Source of the DNA: Clostridia bacterium
GTDB lineage: Bacteria > Bacillota > Clostridia > Oscillospirales > CAG-272
Length of the DNA stretch: 43,672 bases
Direction of reading: 5' to 3'
NCBI GenBank assembly: GCA_017415325.1
Contig: JAFQGY010000011.1
Location: forward strand, 1-43,672
Shown here: in pieces, positions 30,798-38,701 of the stretch
How positions within the stretch are numbered: position 1 is the first letter of the stretch
Layout: every line of letters begins with the position of its first letter
Made by a program: the position numbers and the translations under genes
Notes under the pieces: generated by a model
What the model saw: only the letters and a program-made list of their open reading frames with translations
Database searches by the model: none
What the model was told of the DNA's origin: nothing

Positions 30798-32393
30798 TCA
30801 GTATTCTGCTTCCGCCAGTTCATCCAGCGGTTTCTTTTTTGCCTTCGGCGCAGCACCCGAAGAAATCACAAGCTCCGTTCCCGCATGCCCGAAGCCGCAC
30901 ATCCGGAAGGACGCCAGAAGCGAGGCTTTCACTTTGCCATCCGACAGCATCCGTTCCCCGAATGTACCTGTGGTTTTGATATAAATGGTTTTTCCGTCCG
31001 CAGAAACCGCACAGTCCGCATCTCCGAGAAATGCCCCTGCCATGGGTTCCTGTCCGGTGAACCGTTCCACCACTTCGCTGATATCCGGTATGGGCTCGAT
31101 CTGCACTTCCGGCACCGCTGTCTGCTGTTCAGCCGCCGCAGGAGTTTCCGCCGGTTTTACGGACACCGTTTCCGGTATGGATTCCACAGCAGCAGAGATC
31201 TCCGCCGGTTCTGCCGCAGCCTGCAGGGGCATCCCCTGGGACAGCATGGTGACCTTGTCTTCCAGTGCATTGAGTCTTGCCATATAGCCCGCCGGGGTGT
31301 CCGACAGTCTGGGGTCGCTCATGCGGATCAGCGTCATTTCCGCCGTCAGCCGTTTGGTCTGGGGCAGACGGTTCATTTCCTTCAGGGCTTCGTCCAGCAG
31401 TGTAAAGTGTGCCGTCAGGGCAGCGGTGTCAAATCGTCTGGCAGCATCGGTCAAAACCCGCATTTCCGGCTCGGTCATGTCCAGATATGCAGCGGCATTT
31501 TCCTTCAGATGCTTTGCCACCAGCATATCCCGCCAGAAAGATGTCAGCTCCTGCCAGTACACCGCAATGTCCTTGGCCGATGAGGAAACAGTTTCCACAA
31601 TTCGGAACAGCCCCGCCACATCTCCTCTGGCCACTGCCACGGCTGTTTTGTACACGGTCTCGATCCCGGAAAGCCCCAGCACTTCGCTGACCCGTTCCGG
31701 TGTGACCGCCTGTCCGCCGCCGCCGCAGAGTTCAAAAAGACTGATGGCGTCCCGCATACCGCCCTGGGCCTGCTTGGCCAGCATCTTGGCAGCGACCTCG
31801 TCCAGCGTCATATGTTCGGCTTCCGCGATGTACTGCAGTCTGGCGGCAATGGTGTCCACGGCGATTCTGCGGAAATCAAACCGCTGGCACCGGGAAATGA
31901 TGGTGGCGGGTAGTTTGTGCAGTTCGGTGGTGGCCAGAATGAAAATCACGTGCGCCGGAGGTTCTTCCAGGGTTTTCAGAAGGGCGTTGAAAGCACTCTG
32001 GGACAGCATATGCACTTCGTCGATGATGTACACCTTCCGGTTCAGGGCCGCCGGGGTATAGTTTACCTCGTCCCGGATGTCCCGGATGTACTCCACCCCA
32101 TTGTTGGAGGCGGCGTCCATTTCCAGCACATCGGTGGCCGAACCGTTGTCGATGCTCTCACAGGCAAAGCAGTGTCCGCAGGGATTGCCGTTTTCCGGAT
32201 GCTCACAGTTGACAGCCTTGGCCAGAATCTTGGCACAGGTGGTTTTCCCCGTACCTCTGGGGCCGCAGAACAGATAGGCATGGGAAACCTTCCCCATCTG
32301 CGTCTGATACCGCAGGACGGAGGCAACATGGTCTTCCCCGTATACGTCATCAAAGGACCTGGGTCTGTATTTCCGGTACAATGCCTGATGCAT
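30798..32393 (-). CDS. dnaX: DNA polymerase III subunit gamma/tau
   Basis: A 531-residue clamp-loader ATPase. Walker A GPRGTGKTT, the Cys4 zinc module (NCEHPENGNPCGHCFAC), Walker B-type IDEVHMLS, sensor 1 ILATTE and the SRC motif IISRCQRFDF lie in the first 180 residues; domain III follows, then a Pro/Ala/Glu-rich tau-like region (about 385-450) and a small C-terminal domain. The start is ATG 32393 behind AAGGGGGAATTTGG. It is directly downstream of the SRP RNA gene, the order found in Bacillus (scr-dnaX-ybaB-recR), and probably shares its transcript. Confidence 0.97.
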   Translation of the reverse strand: MHQALYRKYRPRSFDDVYGEDHVASVLRYQTQMGKVSHAYLFCGPRGTGKTTCAKILAKAVNCEHPENGNPCGHCFACESIDNGSATDVLEMDAASNNGVEYIRDIRDEVNYTPAALNRKVYIIDEVHMLSQSAFNALLKTLEEPPAHVIFILATTELHKLPATIISRCQRFDFRRIAVDTIAARLQYIAEAEHMTLDEVAAKMLAKQAQGGMRDAISLFELCGGGGQAVTPERVSEVLGLSGIETVYKTAVAVARGDVAGLFRIVETVSSSAKDIAVYWQELTSFWRDMLVAKHLKENAAAYLDMTEPEMRVLTDAARRFDTAALTAHFTLLDEALKEMNRLPQTKRLTAEMTLIRMSDPRLSDTPAGYMARLNALEDKVTMLSQGMPLQAAAEPAEISAAVESIPETVSVKPAETPAAAEQQTAVPEVQIEPIPDISEVVERFTGQEPMAGAFLGDADCAVSADGKTIYIKTTGTFGERMLSDGKVKASLLASFRMCGFGHAGTELVISSGAAPKAKKKPLDELAEAEY

Positions 32394-32459
32394 CCAAATT
32401 CCCCCTTCTTTTTCCGATCCTTCCCAAAAATCCAGGGCAGGAAAATAACTCGCAAAATA

Positions 32460-32734
32460 CGGCCATACACCCGGAAGTTGAACAGAAGATCATATGCGCG
32501 TCTCGTCCGTTCTGCTCCGAACAGGCTGCCTCGCGGCGCATCGGCGACACTGCTTAATGCTGCTTGGTTCCCCACCTGACATGGTTCACAGCTGCCGATC
32601 GCGCAAGACCCATTCCTCAACACAGCCTAAAACGCCGCTGACCACACAAGTTCTGCCCTCGTTCCGGGAATCCACCCCTGCTGTAGCGGACTGCAGGTAC
32701 AGGGCCCCGCTATTTCCCCGGCTGGTATGGCCTT
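32460..32734 (-). ncRNA. ffs: Signal recognition particle RNA, large Gram-positive type
   Basis: The minus strand gives an SRP RNA of about 275 bases with Alu and S domains. 5' Alu part: a GGGG...TAGCGG...CCCTGTACCTGCA stretch followed by GTCCGCTACAGCAGGG, closely like Bacillus scRNA. S domain tip: GTCAGG-TGG-GGAA-CCA-AGCAGCATTAAG, i.e. the GGAA tetraloop with the asymmetric loop bound by Ffh, and GTGAACCAT just before it. The two ends pair through GGCCATAC (32732-32725) and GTATGGCC (32468-32461). Exact ends are estimated from that stem. RNA targets secretory ribosomes to the membrane together with Ffh. Confidence 0.93.
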
Positions 32735-32838
32735 ATTTCACGAGTTATCGCTTTTTGGTACTATCGGAATCGGTGGTACATGATACAGGAAAGCCGGCTA
32801 TGGCCCGGGCGTACCCTGTTCATCCACACGATACGCCC
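32735..32838 (-). other. Structured leader between SRP RNA promoter and mature SRP RNA
   Basis: About 100 transcribed bases without coding potential or tRNA features. At the very 5' end GGGCGTA (32838-32832) pairs with TACGCCC (32813-32807), extendable to about nine pairs, followed by a possible CCGG/CCGG hairpin. Probably removed during maturation. Confidence 0.5.
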
Positions 32839-32867
32839 ATTATACCACATCTTCGCCAAAATTGCAA
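32839..32867 (-). promoter_or_regulatory. Promoter of the SRP RNA-dnaX-ybaB-recR transcript
   Basis: Minus strand TTGCAA (32867-32862), 17-base spacer, TATAAT (32844-32839) preceded by TGG. It begins only 29 bases after the enolase stop. Confidence 0.85.
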
Positions 32868-32895
32868 GAGCATCCCACCGGAATTCACTTTTTAT

Positions 32896-34170
32896 TCAAA
32901 TATTGTTCCCATATACGGCGCTGTTCCGCAGTTCGTCCCCGATGGTCAGCAGTCTGTTGTACTTCTCTGTCCGTTCCGCACGGCATGGAGCACCGGTTTT
33001 GATAAAGCCTGCGTTCAGCCCCACCGCCAGATCGGCAATGCTGGTGTCCCCGGTTTCGCCGGAACGGTGGGAAAGGATGGTCCGGTAGCCATGTTCCTTC
33101 GCCAGATTCACCACGGCAATGGTTTCCGTCACGGTACCGATCTGATTGGGCTTCACCAGAATGGCGTTTCCGCAGTGGTTCTCGATACCTTCTTTCAGCT
33201 TTTTCGGATTGGTCACGAAATAGTCGTCTCCCACCAGCATCATTCTGCCTCCCAGCCGCTCCGTCATGGACTTCCAGCCCCGGTGGTCGTCTTCTCCCAG
33301 ACCGTCTTCGATGGACACGATGGGGAACCGTTCCGCAAGATTCTGATACTGGTTCACCAGCTCCACAGCATCCGCAGATCCGCCGGCTTTCGGGAAGGTG
33401 TATCTGTCCCCGTCCGCCCATTCGGAAGAGGCCACATCCAGTGCGATCTTCACCTGATCGGTGGTATATCCGGCTTCGGTGACAGCCTCCACAATGGCGG
33501 TCAGGACTTCGTCGGTGCTCTGCATATCCGGTGCAAATCCGCCTTCATCCCCCACTCCTGTGGACTTCCCTGCCGCTTTCAGCCGTTTGCCGAGGGTATG
33601 ATAGATCTCTGCCCCCGCCCGCAGTGCATCACGGAAAGTGGAAAAGCCCACCGGCAGAATCATAAATTCCTGGATATCCACATTGTTGGAAGCATGGGCG
33701 CCGCCGTTCAGGATGTTCATCATAGGTGTGGGCAGACGGGTACCCTGGATGCCGCCGATATACCGGTACAGTGGAACGCCCTGGTATGCCGCCCCCGCCT
33801 TGGCCGCCGCCAGAGACACCGCCAGAATGGCATTGGCGCCCAGCCGCTTTTTGTTTTCCGTATCGTCCAGCCGGATCATGGCCGTATCAATGGCGCTCTG
33901 GCACACCGGCATCCCCTGCAGTTCCTCATGAATTTTCGTCCGGATGTTTTCCACAGCCGTCAGTACCCCTTTGCCGCCGTACCGTTTTTTATCTCCGTCC
34001 CGCAGCTCATGGGCTTCATATTTCCCCGTAGAGGCACCGGAGGGCGCCATGGCACAGCCCATGATCCCGTTGTCCAGTACCACAATGGCTTCCACAGTGG
34101 GGTTTCCCCGGGAGTCCAGCACTTCTCTGGCGTCCACCCGGGCGATAGATGCTTTTTTACAGAATGTCAT
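32896..34170 (-). CDS. eno: Enolase (phosphopyruvate hydratase)
   Basis: A 424-residue glycolytic enzyme interconverting 2-phosphoglycerate and phosphoenolpyruvate. N-terminal [13 protein letters not shown], the [17 protein letters not shown] loop, [11 protein letters not shown], metal-binding [10 protein letters not shown] and catalytic Lys in [13 protein letters not shown], then SHRSGETGD and [17 protein letters not shown] are all intact. Start at ATG 34170 behind GAGGAAACTGT; the open frame continues far upstream but is not coding there. Monocistronic, or read into the SRP RNA unit, since no terminator is visible after it. Confidence 0.98.
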   Translation of the reverse strand: MTFCKKASIARVDAREVLDSRGNPTVEAIVVLDNGIMGCAMAPSGASTGKYEAHELRDGDKKRYGGKGVLTAVENIRTKIHEELQGMPVCQSAIDTAMIRLDDTENKKRLGANAILAVSLAAAKAGAAYQGVPLYRYIGGIQGTRLPTPMMNILNGGAHASNNVDIQEFMILPVGFSTFRDALRAGAEIYHTLGKRLKAAGKSTGVGDEGGFAPDMQSTDEVLTAIVEAVTEAGYTTDQVKIALDVASSEWADGDRYTFPKAGGSADAVELVNQYQNLAERFPIVSIEDGLGEDDHRGWKSMTERLGGRMMLVGDDYFVTNPKKLKEGIENHCGNAILVKPNQIGTVTETIAVVNLAKEHGYRTILSHRSGETGDTSIADLAVGLNAGFIKTGAPCRAERTEKYNRLLTIGDELRNSAVYGNNI

Positions 34171-34302
34171 ACAGTTTCCTCGTTTCCTTTTGATATGCCT
34201 ACAGTATTCCCTTCTTTCCAAAAAATATGCAGTATTTCCGGTACAATTGTATCTGTGTGTGCATAGAATGGAAGAGAGAATTTTTCTGTGAGGTGAATTT
34301 TT
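34171..34302. other. Divergent intergenic region between enolase and LysM-GH18 genes
   Basis: AT-rich; contains several -10-like hexamers (for example TACAAT on the plus strand at about 34242) but no promoter with a convincing -35 on either strand. Confidence 0.3.
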
Positions 34303-35601
34303 TTGAGTATTCATACGGTTCAGCAGGGGGACAGCGTGTATTCCATCGCCAGACAGTACGGTGTACCTGCCTCCCGCATCATTACGGACAATATGCTGAT
34401 GAATCCGGGTCAGCTGGTGGTGGGACAGGATATTGTGATTCTTTATCCCACGCAGGTACACACCGTCCGGGGCGGCGACACCCTCTCCGGTATTGCGGCG
34501 CTGTACGGTGTATCTCTGCTGTCTCTGTATCAGAACAATCCCCAGCTGGGCGGTACCCCCAATATTTTCCCCGGACAGGTACTGAATATCGCCTATGAAA
34601 CCCCGCCGCTGGGTCCCATCCGCACCAATGGGTATGCATACACCAACATCGACCGCTCCGTCCTGCGGCGTACCCTGCCGTATCTGACCTATCTCTCCAT
34701 ATTCAATTACGGCATCCGGGAAGACGGAACCCTTCTGCCGCCCCCGGGAGATGACAGGGAACTCATTGCCATTGCCGGGGAATACGGAACCGTTCCGCTG
34801 CTGGTGCTGACTTCCCTGACGGAAAGAGGCACCTTCTCCAGTGACCGGGCGGCATTGGTGCTGGAAAATCCGGAACTGCGTACACAGGTGATTGCCTCGG
34901 CGGCAGACATTGTCCGGGCCAAAGGATACGGCGGAGTGGATGTGGATTTTGAGTACATTCCCGGCGCTGCGGCGGATGCATATGTTGCATTTATCACACA
35001 ACTGCAGGAAACTCTGGGGGAGGACGGCGTTGTATTTGTTTCACTGGCCCCCAAATACCGGGCAGATCAGCCGGGCCTGCTGTATGAAGGGCACGATTAC
35101 GGCGGACTTGGTGCAGCGGCGGATGCAGTTCTGGCAATGACATATGAGTGGGGGTATGCCTACGGGCCGCCCCGTGCCGTATCTCCGCTGCCGGAGGTTC
35201 GCCGTGTTCTGGAATATGCCCTTACCGAAATCCCGGCGGATAAAATTTTCATGGGTGTACCCAATTACGGCTACGACTGGCCTCTGCCCTTTGTGCAGGG
35301 AGAAACCCGTGCCCAGTCCCTTGGCAATGTGGCTGCCGTGGAACGTGCCCTGCAGAAAAACACCGCCATTCAGTATGACGAAACGGAACAGGCGCCGTTC
35401 TTCCGGTATTACGACCGTCCGGAAACCTATGCCGATGCCGTGGAGCATGTGGTCTGGTTCCAGAATGCCCGCAGTGCGGATGCACAGCTTCGTCTGGTGC
35501 GGGAACTGGGGCTTCGGGGTATCGGTGTCTGGAATATCATGCGGTATTTCCCGTCCCTGTGGCTTATACTGCATCAGCTGTACACCATTGAGAAGAGCTG
35601 A
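34303..35601 (+). CDS. LysM-GH18 protein, spore germination glucosaminidase type (YaaH/SleL-like)
   Basis: A 432-residue protein with two LysM domains (about 3-47, [19 protein letters not shown]; about 52-97, [18 protein letters not shown]) that bind N-acetylglucosamine chains, and a GH18 barrel (about 107-425) with the catalytic signature [10 protein letters not shown], Glu217 being the acid. This architecture matches YaaH/SleL enzymes, which degrade cortex peptidoglycan in germinating spores and have no signal peptide, as here. The start codon is TTG at 34303, placed by the ribosome site GAGGTGA; there is no ATG alternative nearby. It suggests that the organism forms spores, though related proteins also occur in non-sporulating cells. 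Confidence 0.88.
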   Translation: MSIHTVQQGDSVYSIARQYGVPASRIITDNMLMNPGQLVVGQDIVILYPTQVHTVRGGDTLSGIAALYGVSLLSLYQNNPQLGGTPNIFPGQVLNIAYETPPLGPIRTNGYAYTNIDRSVLRRTLPYLTYLSIFNYGIREDGTLLPPPGDDRELIAIAGEYGTVPLLVLTSLTERGTFSSDRAALVLENPELRTQVIASAADIVRAKGYGGVDVDFEYIPGAAADAYVAFITQLQETLGEDGVVFVSLAPKYRADQPGLLYEGHDYGGLGAAADAVLAMTYEWGYAYGPPRAVSPLPEVRRVLEYALTEIPADKIFMGVPNYGYDWPLPFVQGETRAQSLGNVAAVERALQKNTAIQYDETEQAPFFRYYDRPETYADAVEHVVWFQNARSADAQLRLVRELGLRGIGVWNIMRYFPSLWLILHQLYTIEKS

Positions 35602-35616
35602 TCCGCAGGCATGATT

Positions 35617-35665
35617 AAAGCGTGTATGCCAATCTTTTATACATGAGGATGGTGTACACGCTTTT
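35617..35665. terminator. Bidirectional terminator between LysM-GH18 and M56 genes
   Basis: AAAGCGTGTA (35617-35626) pairs perfectly with TACACGCTTT (35655-35664), with A-run before and T-run after, serving both converging genes. Confidence 0.88.
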
Positions 35666-35667
35666 AT

Positions 35668-38079
35668 TCAATATACATTCACCATGGATGCCAGAAACCG
35701 GCACAGAACCCGGGCACACTGGCCGTTTGTGATCTGCCGCTGTCCGGACACAGGATCCCTTCCGAAATACAGATACCCCATGTCGGCCGCCAGCAGACAG
35801 GCTTCCTCTGCCGCAGGGGATACCGTATCGTACAGAGACAGGGCTTCCACATCGTACTGTTTTGCAAATGCCACTGCATTGAGCCGTTCCAGCATGTTCT
35901 GCAGCAGGCGTCGGCCGGCTTTCAGGTTCTCCCCTTCCGCCACATAATAGCGCATGGCTACAGAATCCTCGGATCCGTCCGCTTCTGTATAGGTGAAGGT
36001 TTCATAATACGTAAAGCAGGTATGGAACCGTTCCGTCAGTTCCGCATCTGCCAGAATCCGCAGATATTCTTCCGCTTCCCAAGCAGAAATCGAAGGCTGA
36101 CCGTTTGCCGACAGAAATGCATCCGGGGGCAGGCAGGTATAGACTGTTTCTCCCAGTAGGGCGTATTCATCATATATCTCCCGCCAGGTCATACCGGCCT
36201 TTGCCAGAATCCCCGCCGCCTCCGCAAAGGAACAGTTGTCCTCTGTCTTTTTCAGATAATATACATCTTCCCGTTCCCCGGCATATGCGGCCCCCAGGAT
36301 ATCCCGGATGTTTTCTTCCTCGTACCGGGACAGTTCAGGGTCACAGATATGAAAATCCCGGCCGATGCCCACATACCGGACAGTACCCGCCAGATACGCA
36401 TTGATCTCATCCAGATTCTTTCCGGACAGGTTCACCTTCTGGAAATACACACCCAGCTTCTCCCGTGCCCAGCTGTTTTGGATCCGGGACAGGATCAACT
36501 TCATCATAGCTTCCGTATAGATGTGCGAAAACTCCACATCTGCCCCCTTCACACCGATGTTGTAGCAGGCCTGCACCGCAGCGGCTTCTTCTTTCGTCAG
36601 ATTCCGGCACAGTGTCTCCATGGCATCCGCAGACAGCATCTCCGGCAGCTCCGGGGTAATTTCGAGATAACGTCCTTCCCCCAGAATACCTGTCAGTGCC
36701 GTCAGCAGAACGGAACAGCTTTCCAGGGTCAGTTCTTCTTCCCGGGTGATATGGGCAATGGCATCGGCAATTTCCGCCGACACATACGGTGACTGCTCCG
36801 ACAGAGCGGCAAGCGCATCCAGCGTGACGCCCCCCGCTTTCCGACGAAGTTCTTCCCCACCGGCATATTCCAGCACATCACCGCACTGTTCCAGAAACGT
36901 GCCCACGGTAATCTGTTCATTCAGCGTGAGTTCTCTGGCAGATGTTCCGGTGATTTCGGCGATCCGGTCGATATACGGGGCGTATGCGCTTTCTGCCGAT
37001 ACAATGGGGTTGGTCAGGCATATGGCAATCATAGCCGCACACAGGCATACCGATACCATCCGCGGCAGGAAAACCCCTTTCCGTCGGTTGGAGATCAGCA
37101 GCAGACGGCGTTTCAGCTTCCGGCCGCTGGCAGACATGGCCGTACCGGCATCCATTTCCCATCCGGCCCGACAGGAACTCCTGTACAGCATCCGGGCATA
37201 TTCGCCGTCCCGGTTTCCGCAGGTCTCCAGCGTTCTGGCGTCGCAGAGCACTTCGATATCTTCTCTGAGCATGTTCCGCACCAGCCACAGCAGAGGATTA
37301 TACCAGAAAATGACACAAACCACTGTGGAAAGCAGCAGAATCCAGTTGTCCATATACTTGAAATGGTGCAGTTCATGGAGAAAAACCATCCGCAGTTCCG
37401 ATTCCGACAGTTCTCTTTCCGCCGATTCCGGATGCAGAATGACGCAGGGGCGTACAAGACCCGCCAGCATGGTGGTACTGCCCAGCCGCAGAGGTGGTGC
37501 TTTTTTGTCCATGATCCGCATATCTGCCGCCGTTTCCGTATAGATCTGCAGAATCCGGGAATCCCTGCACAGACAGGAGCTGCGGCACACACGCCGTATA
37601 GCACGGTCATACAGGATCCACTGGATACATCCCGTCAGAACCACGCCGCAGGCAAACACCGTCAGAAGTGCAATGCAGAACCGCCGCTCCACATTCCGTA
37701 TGCGGGCAATGGAGGGAGACTGACCCGTTCCTTCCGCCGATGCATCCGGCAGTGGTTCCGCCTGCAGCAGCTCGTCAGATCCATGGAAGCGGTACGGATT
37801 CTCTGCCTCTGTCTCTTCCGGCACCTGGGTGACCTGATCGTAATCGTGGGTCAGGGTATAGGTGATGACCCGCCCGGCAGGAATCAGGTTATAGATGGAA
37901 AAGGCACTTTCCGGCAGCATGGGCAGCGTTACCCGGACAAGCAGAATCAGCCATAACAGCAGACTGAGCATGGGCGGGATCCGTCGGCGGAAAATCCATT
38001 TGACGGCCAGCAGAAGAACGGCAGTTACAGAGGAGAATATCGTCACCTGGCTCAGCAGGAGTACAAGATATTCAGGCAT
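35668..38079 (-). CDS. BlaR1/MecR1-like M56 membrane metallopeptidase with unusual C-terminal sensor region
   Basis: An 803-residue integral membrane protein. N-terminal helices at about 6-26, 34-54 and 135-155, a cytoplasmic zinc protease loop with MVFLHELHHFKYMDNW (HExxH), then helices at about 250-270 (ILLLSTVVCVIFWYNPLLWLV) and 345-365. In BlaR1 the remaining part is a penicillin-binding domain; here about 440 extracytoplasmic residues follow with no STxK-type serine motif that I can see. The last 45 residues (AADMGYLYFGRDPVS ... ITNGQCARVLCRF) resemble an SLH cell-wall-binding module. It is 18 bases downstream of the BlaI-type gene; on sensing a signal, such proteases lead to cleavage of the repressor. 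Signal unknown. Confidence 0.85.
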   Translation of the reverse strand: MPEYLVLLLSQVTIFSSVTAVLLLAVKWIFRRRIPPMLSLLLWLILLVRVTLPMLPESAFSIYNLIPAGRVITYTLTHDYDQVTQVPEETEAENPYRFHGSDELLQAEPLPDASAEGTGQSPSIARIRNVERRFCIALLTVFACGVVLTGCIQWILYDRAIRRVCRSSCLCRDSRILQIYTETAADMRIMDKKAPPLRLGSTTMLAGLVRPCVILHPESAERELSESELRMVFLHELHHFKYMDNWILLLSTVVCVIFWYNPLLWLVRNMLREDIEVLCDARTLETCGNRDGEYARMLYRSSCRAGWEMDAGTAMSASGRKLKRRLLLISNRRKGVFLPRMVSVCLCAAMIAICLTNPIVSAESAYAPYIDRIAEITGTSARELTLNEQITVGTFLEQCGDVLEYAGGEELRRKAGGVTLDALAALSEQSPYVSAEIADAIAHITREEELTLESCSVLLTALTGILGEGRYLEITPELPEMLSADAMETLCRNLTKEEAAAVQACYNIGVKGADVEFSHIYTEAMMKLILSRIQNSWAREKLGVYFQKVNLSGKNLDEINAYLAGTVRYVGIGRDFHICDPELSRYEEENIRDILGAAYAGEREDVYYLKKTEDNCSFAEAAGILAKAGMTWREIYDEYALLGETVYTCLPPDAFLSANGQPSISAWEAEEYLRILADAELTERFHTCFTYYETFTYTEADGSEDSVAMRYYVAEGENLKAGRRLLQNMLERLNAVAFAKQYDVEALSLYDTVSPAAEEACLLAADMGYLYFGRDPVSGQRQITNGQCARVLCRFLASMVNVY

Positions 38080-38097
38080 AGTATCTTCGCTCTCCCG

Positions 38098-38499
38098 TTA
38101 TGCTTCTTCGATGTCGTTCAGGATGCGGATGATTTCCTGCCGTTCCTTGTCGCTGAACTTTCCTTCTTTGACAAGAGACGCCATCAGGCTGTATGCGGAA
38201 CCGGCGAATACCCGGTCGATAAAGGAATCCACTTCACTGCGGACACAGTCATTCCGGGAGGTGTTGGGGGTATATTTGTACACACCGGTGGTTTTGTCGA
38301 TGGACACCGCTCCTTTTTCGGACAGGCGGATGATAAGGGTACGGATGGTGGTATTGCTCCAGCTGTTGGTATCGGCCAGCTGTGCCACGATTTCTCCCAG
38401 GGTCATTCCCCGTCCGCTCTGTTCACAGCCATCCCACAGCACCTTCATGATGCTCCATTCGGCCTCGGATATTTTTACGGTTTTTCTTCTTCCTCGCAT
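38098..38499 (-). CDS. BlaI/MecI-family transcriptional repressor
   Basis: A 133-residue winged-helix repressor. ISEAEWSIMKVLWDG opens the domain, followed by recognition helix NSWSNTTIRTLIIRLSEKGAV and wing KTTGVYKYTP; the C-terminal part (about 75-130) is the dimerisation region that the paired M56 protease inactivates. Ribosome site AGGAGAAAAACC. Its own promoter carries a TACAA...TTGTA dyad on the -10, so autorepression is likely. Target genes beyond this operon are unknown; a beta-lactam link is not shown. Confidence 0.94.
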   Translation of the reverse strand: MRGRRKTVKISEAEWSIMKVLWDGCEQSGRGMTLGEIVAQLADTNSWSNTTIRTLIIRLSEKGAVSIDKTTGVYKYTPNTSRNDCVRSEVDSFIDRVFAGSAYSLMASLVKEGKFSDKERQEIIRILNDIEEA

Positions 38500-38534
38500 G
38501 GTTTTTCTCCTGTTATGTAAAATGGGTATAGGAA

Positions 38535-38555
38535 TACAAGTATATGTATATTGTA
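38535..38555. promoter_or_regulatory. Candidate BlaI-type operator over the -10 of the repressor promoter
   Basis: A 21-base imperfect dyad TACAA-(11)-TTGTA with alternating TA between; BlaI/MecI/CopY proteins bind TACA...TGTA dyads. Its right half is the -10 hexamer itself. Confidence 0.65.
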
Positions 38556-38578
38556 AATGATACCCCGGCGAAAGTCAA
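38550..38578 (-). promoter_or_regulatory. Promoter of the BlaI/M56 operon
   Basis: Minus strand TTGACT (38578-38573), 17-base spacer, TACAAT (38555-38550). Confidence 0.85.
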
Positions 38579-38625
38579 GTGGGAAAATGAGCGAAGTTCA
38601 AAGGGAATTTTTGGGCATATGGATG

Positions 38626-38670
38626 AAAAAAACCGGACAGCCTCTCCGGTGAACAGAGAAAGCCGTCCGG
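38626..38670 (-). terminator. Terminator of the aldolase/SDR gene
   Basis: Minus strand CCGGACGGC pairs with GCTGTCCGG (one G-U), inner CTCT/AGAG, followed by seven T. Confidence 0.88.
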
Positions 38671-38701
38671 CCTATAGTATTCTGTTAGAAGAAAAATCAG
38701 C

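Noticed and set aside
32740..32830. tRNA gene upstream of the SRP RNA (as in Bacillus)
   Set aside because: No acceptor stem, T-loop or anticodon arm can be formed; the sequence only gives simple hairpins.
32494..34266. 590-codon plus-strand open frame over the SRP RNA and enolase
   Set aside because: It crosses the SRP RNA and is antisense to enolase; no family resemblance.
35668..38499. Beta-lactam resistance operon
   Set aside because: No beta-lactamase or penicillin-binding protein gene is adjacent and the sensor lacks a recognisable penicillin-binding domain.
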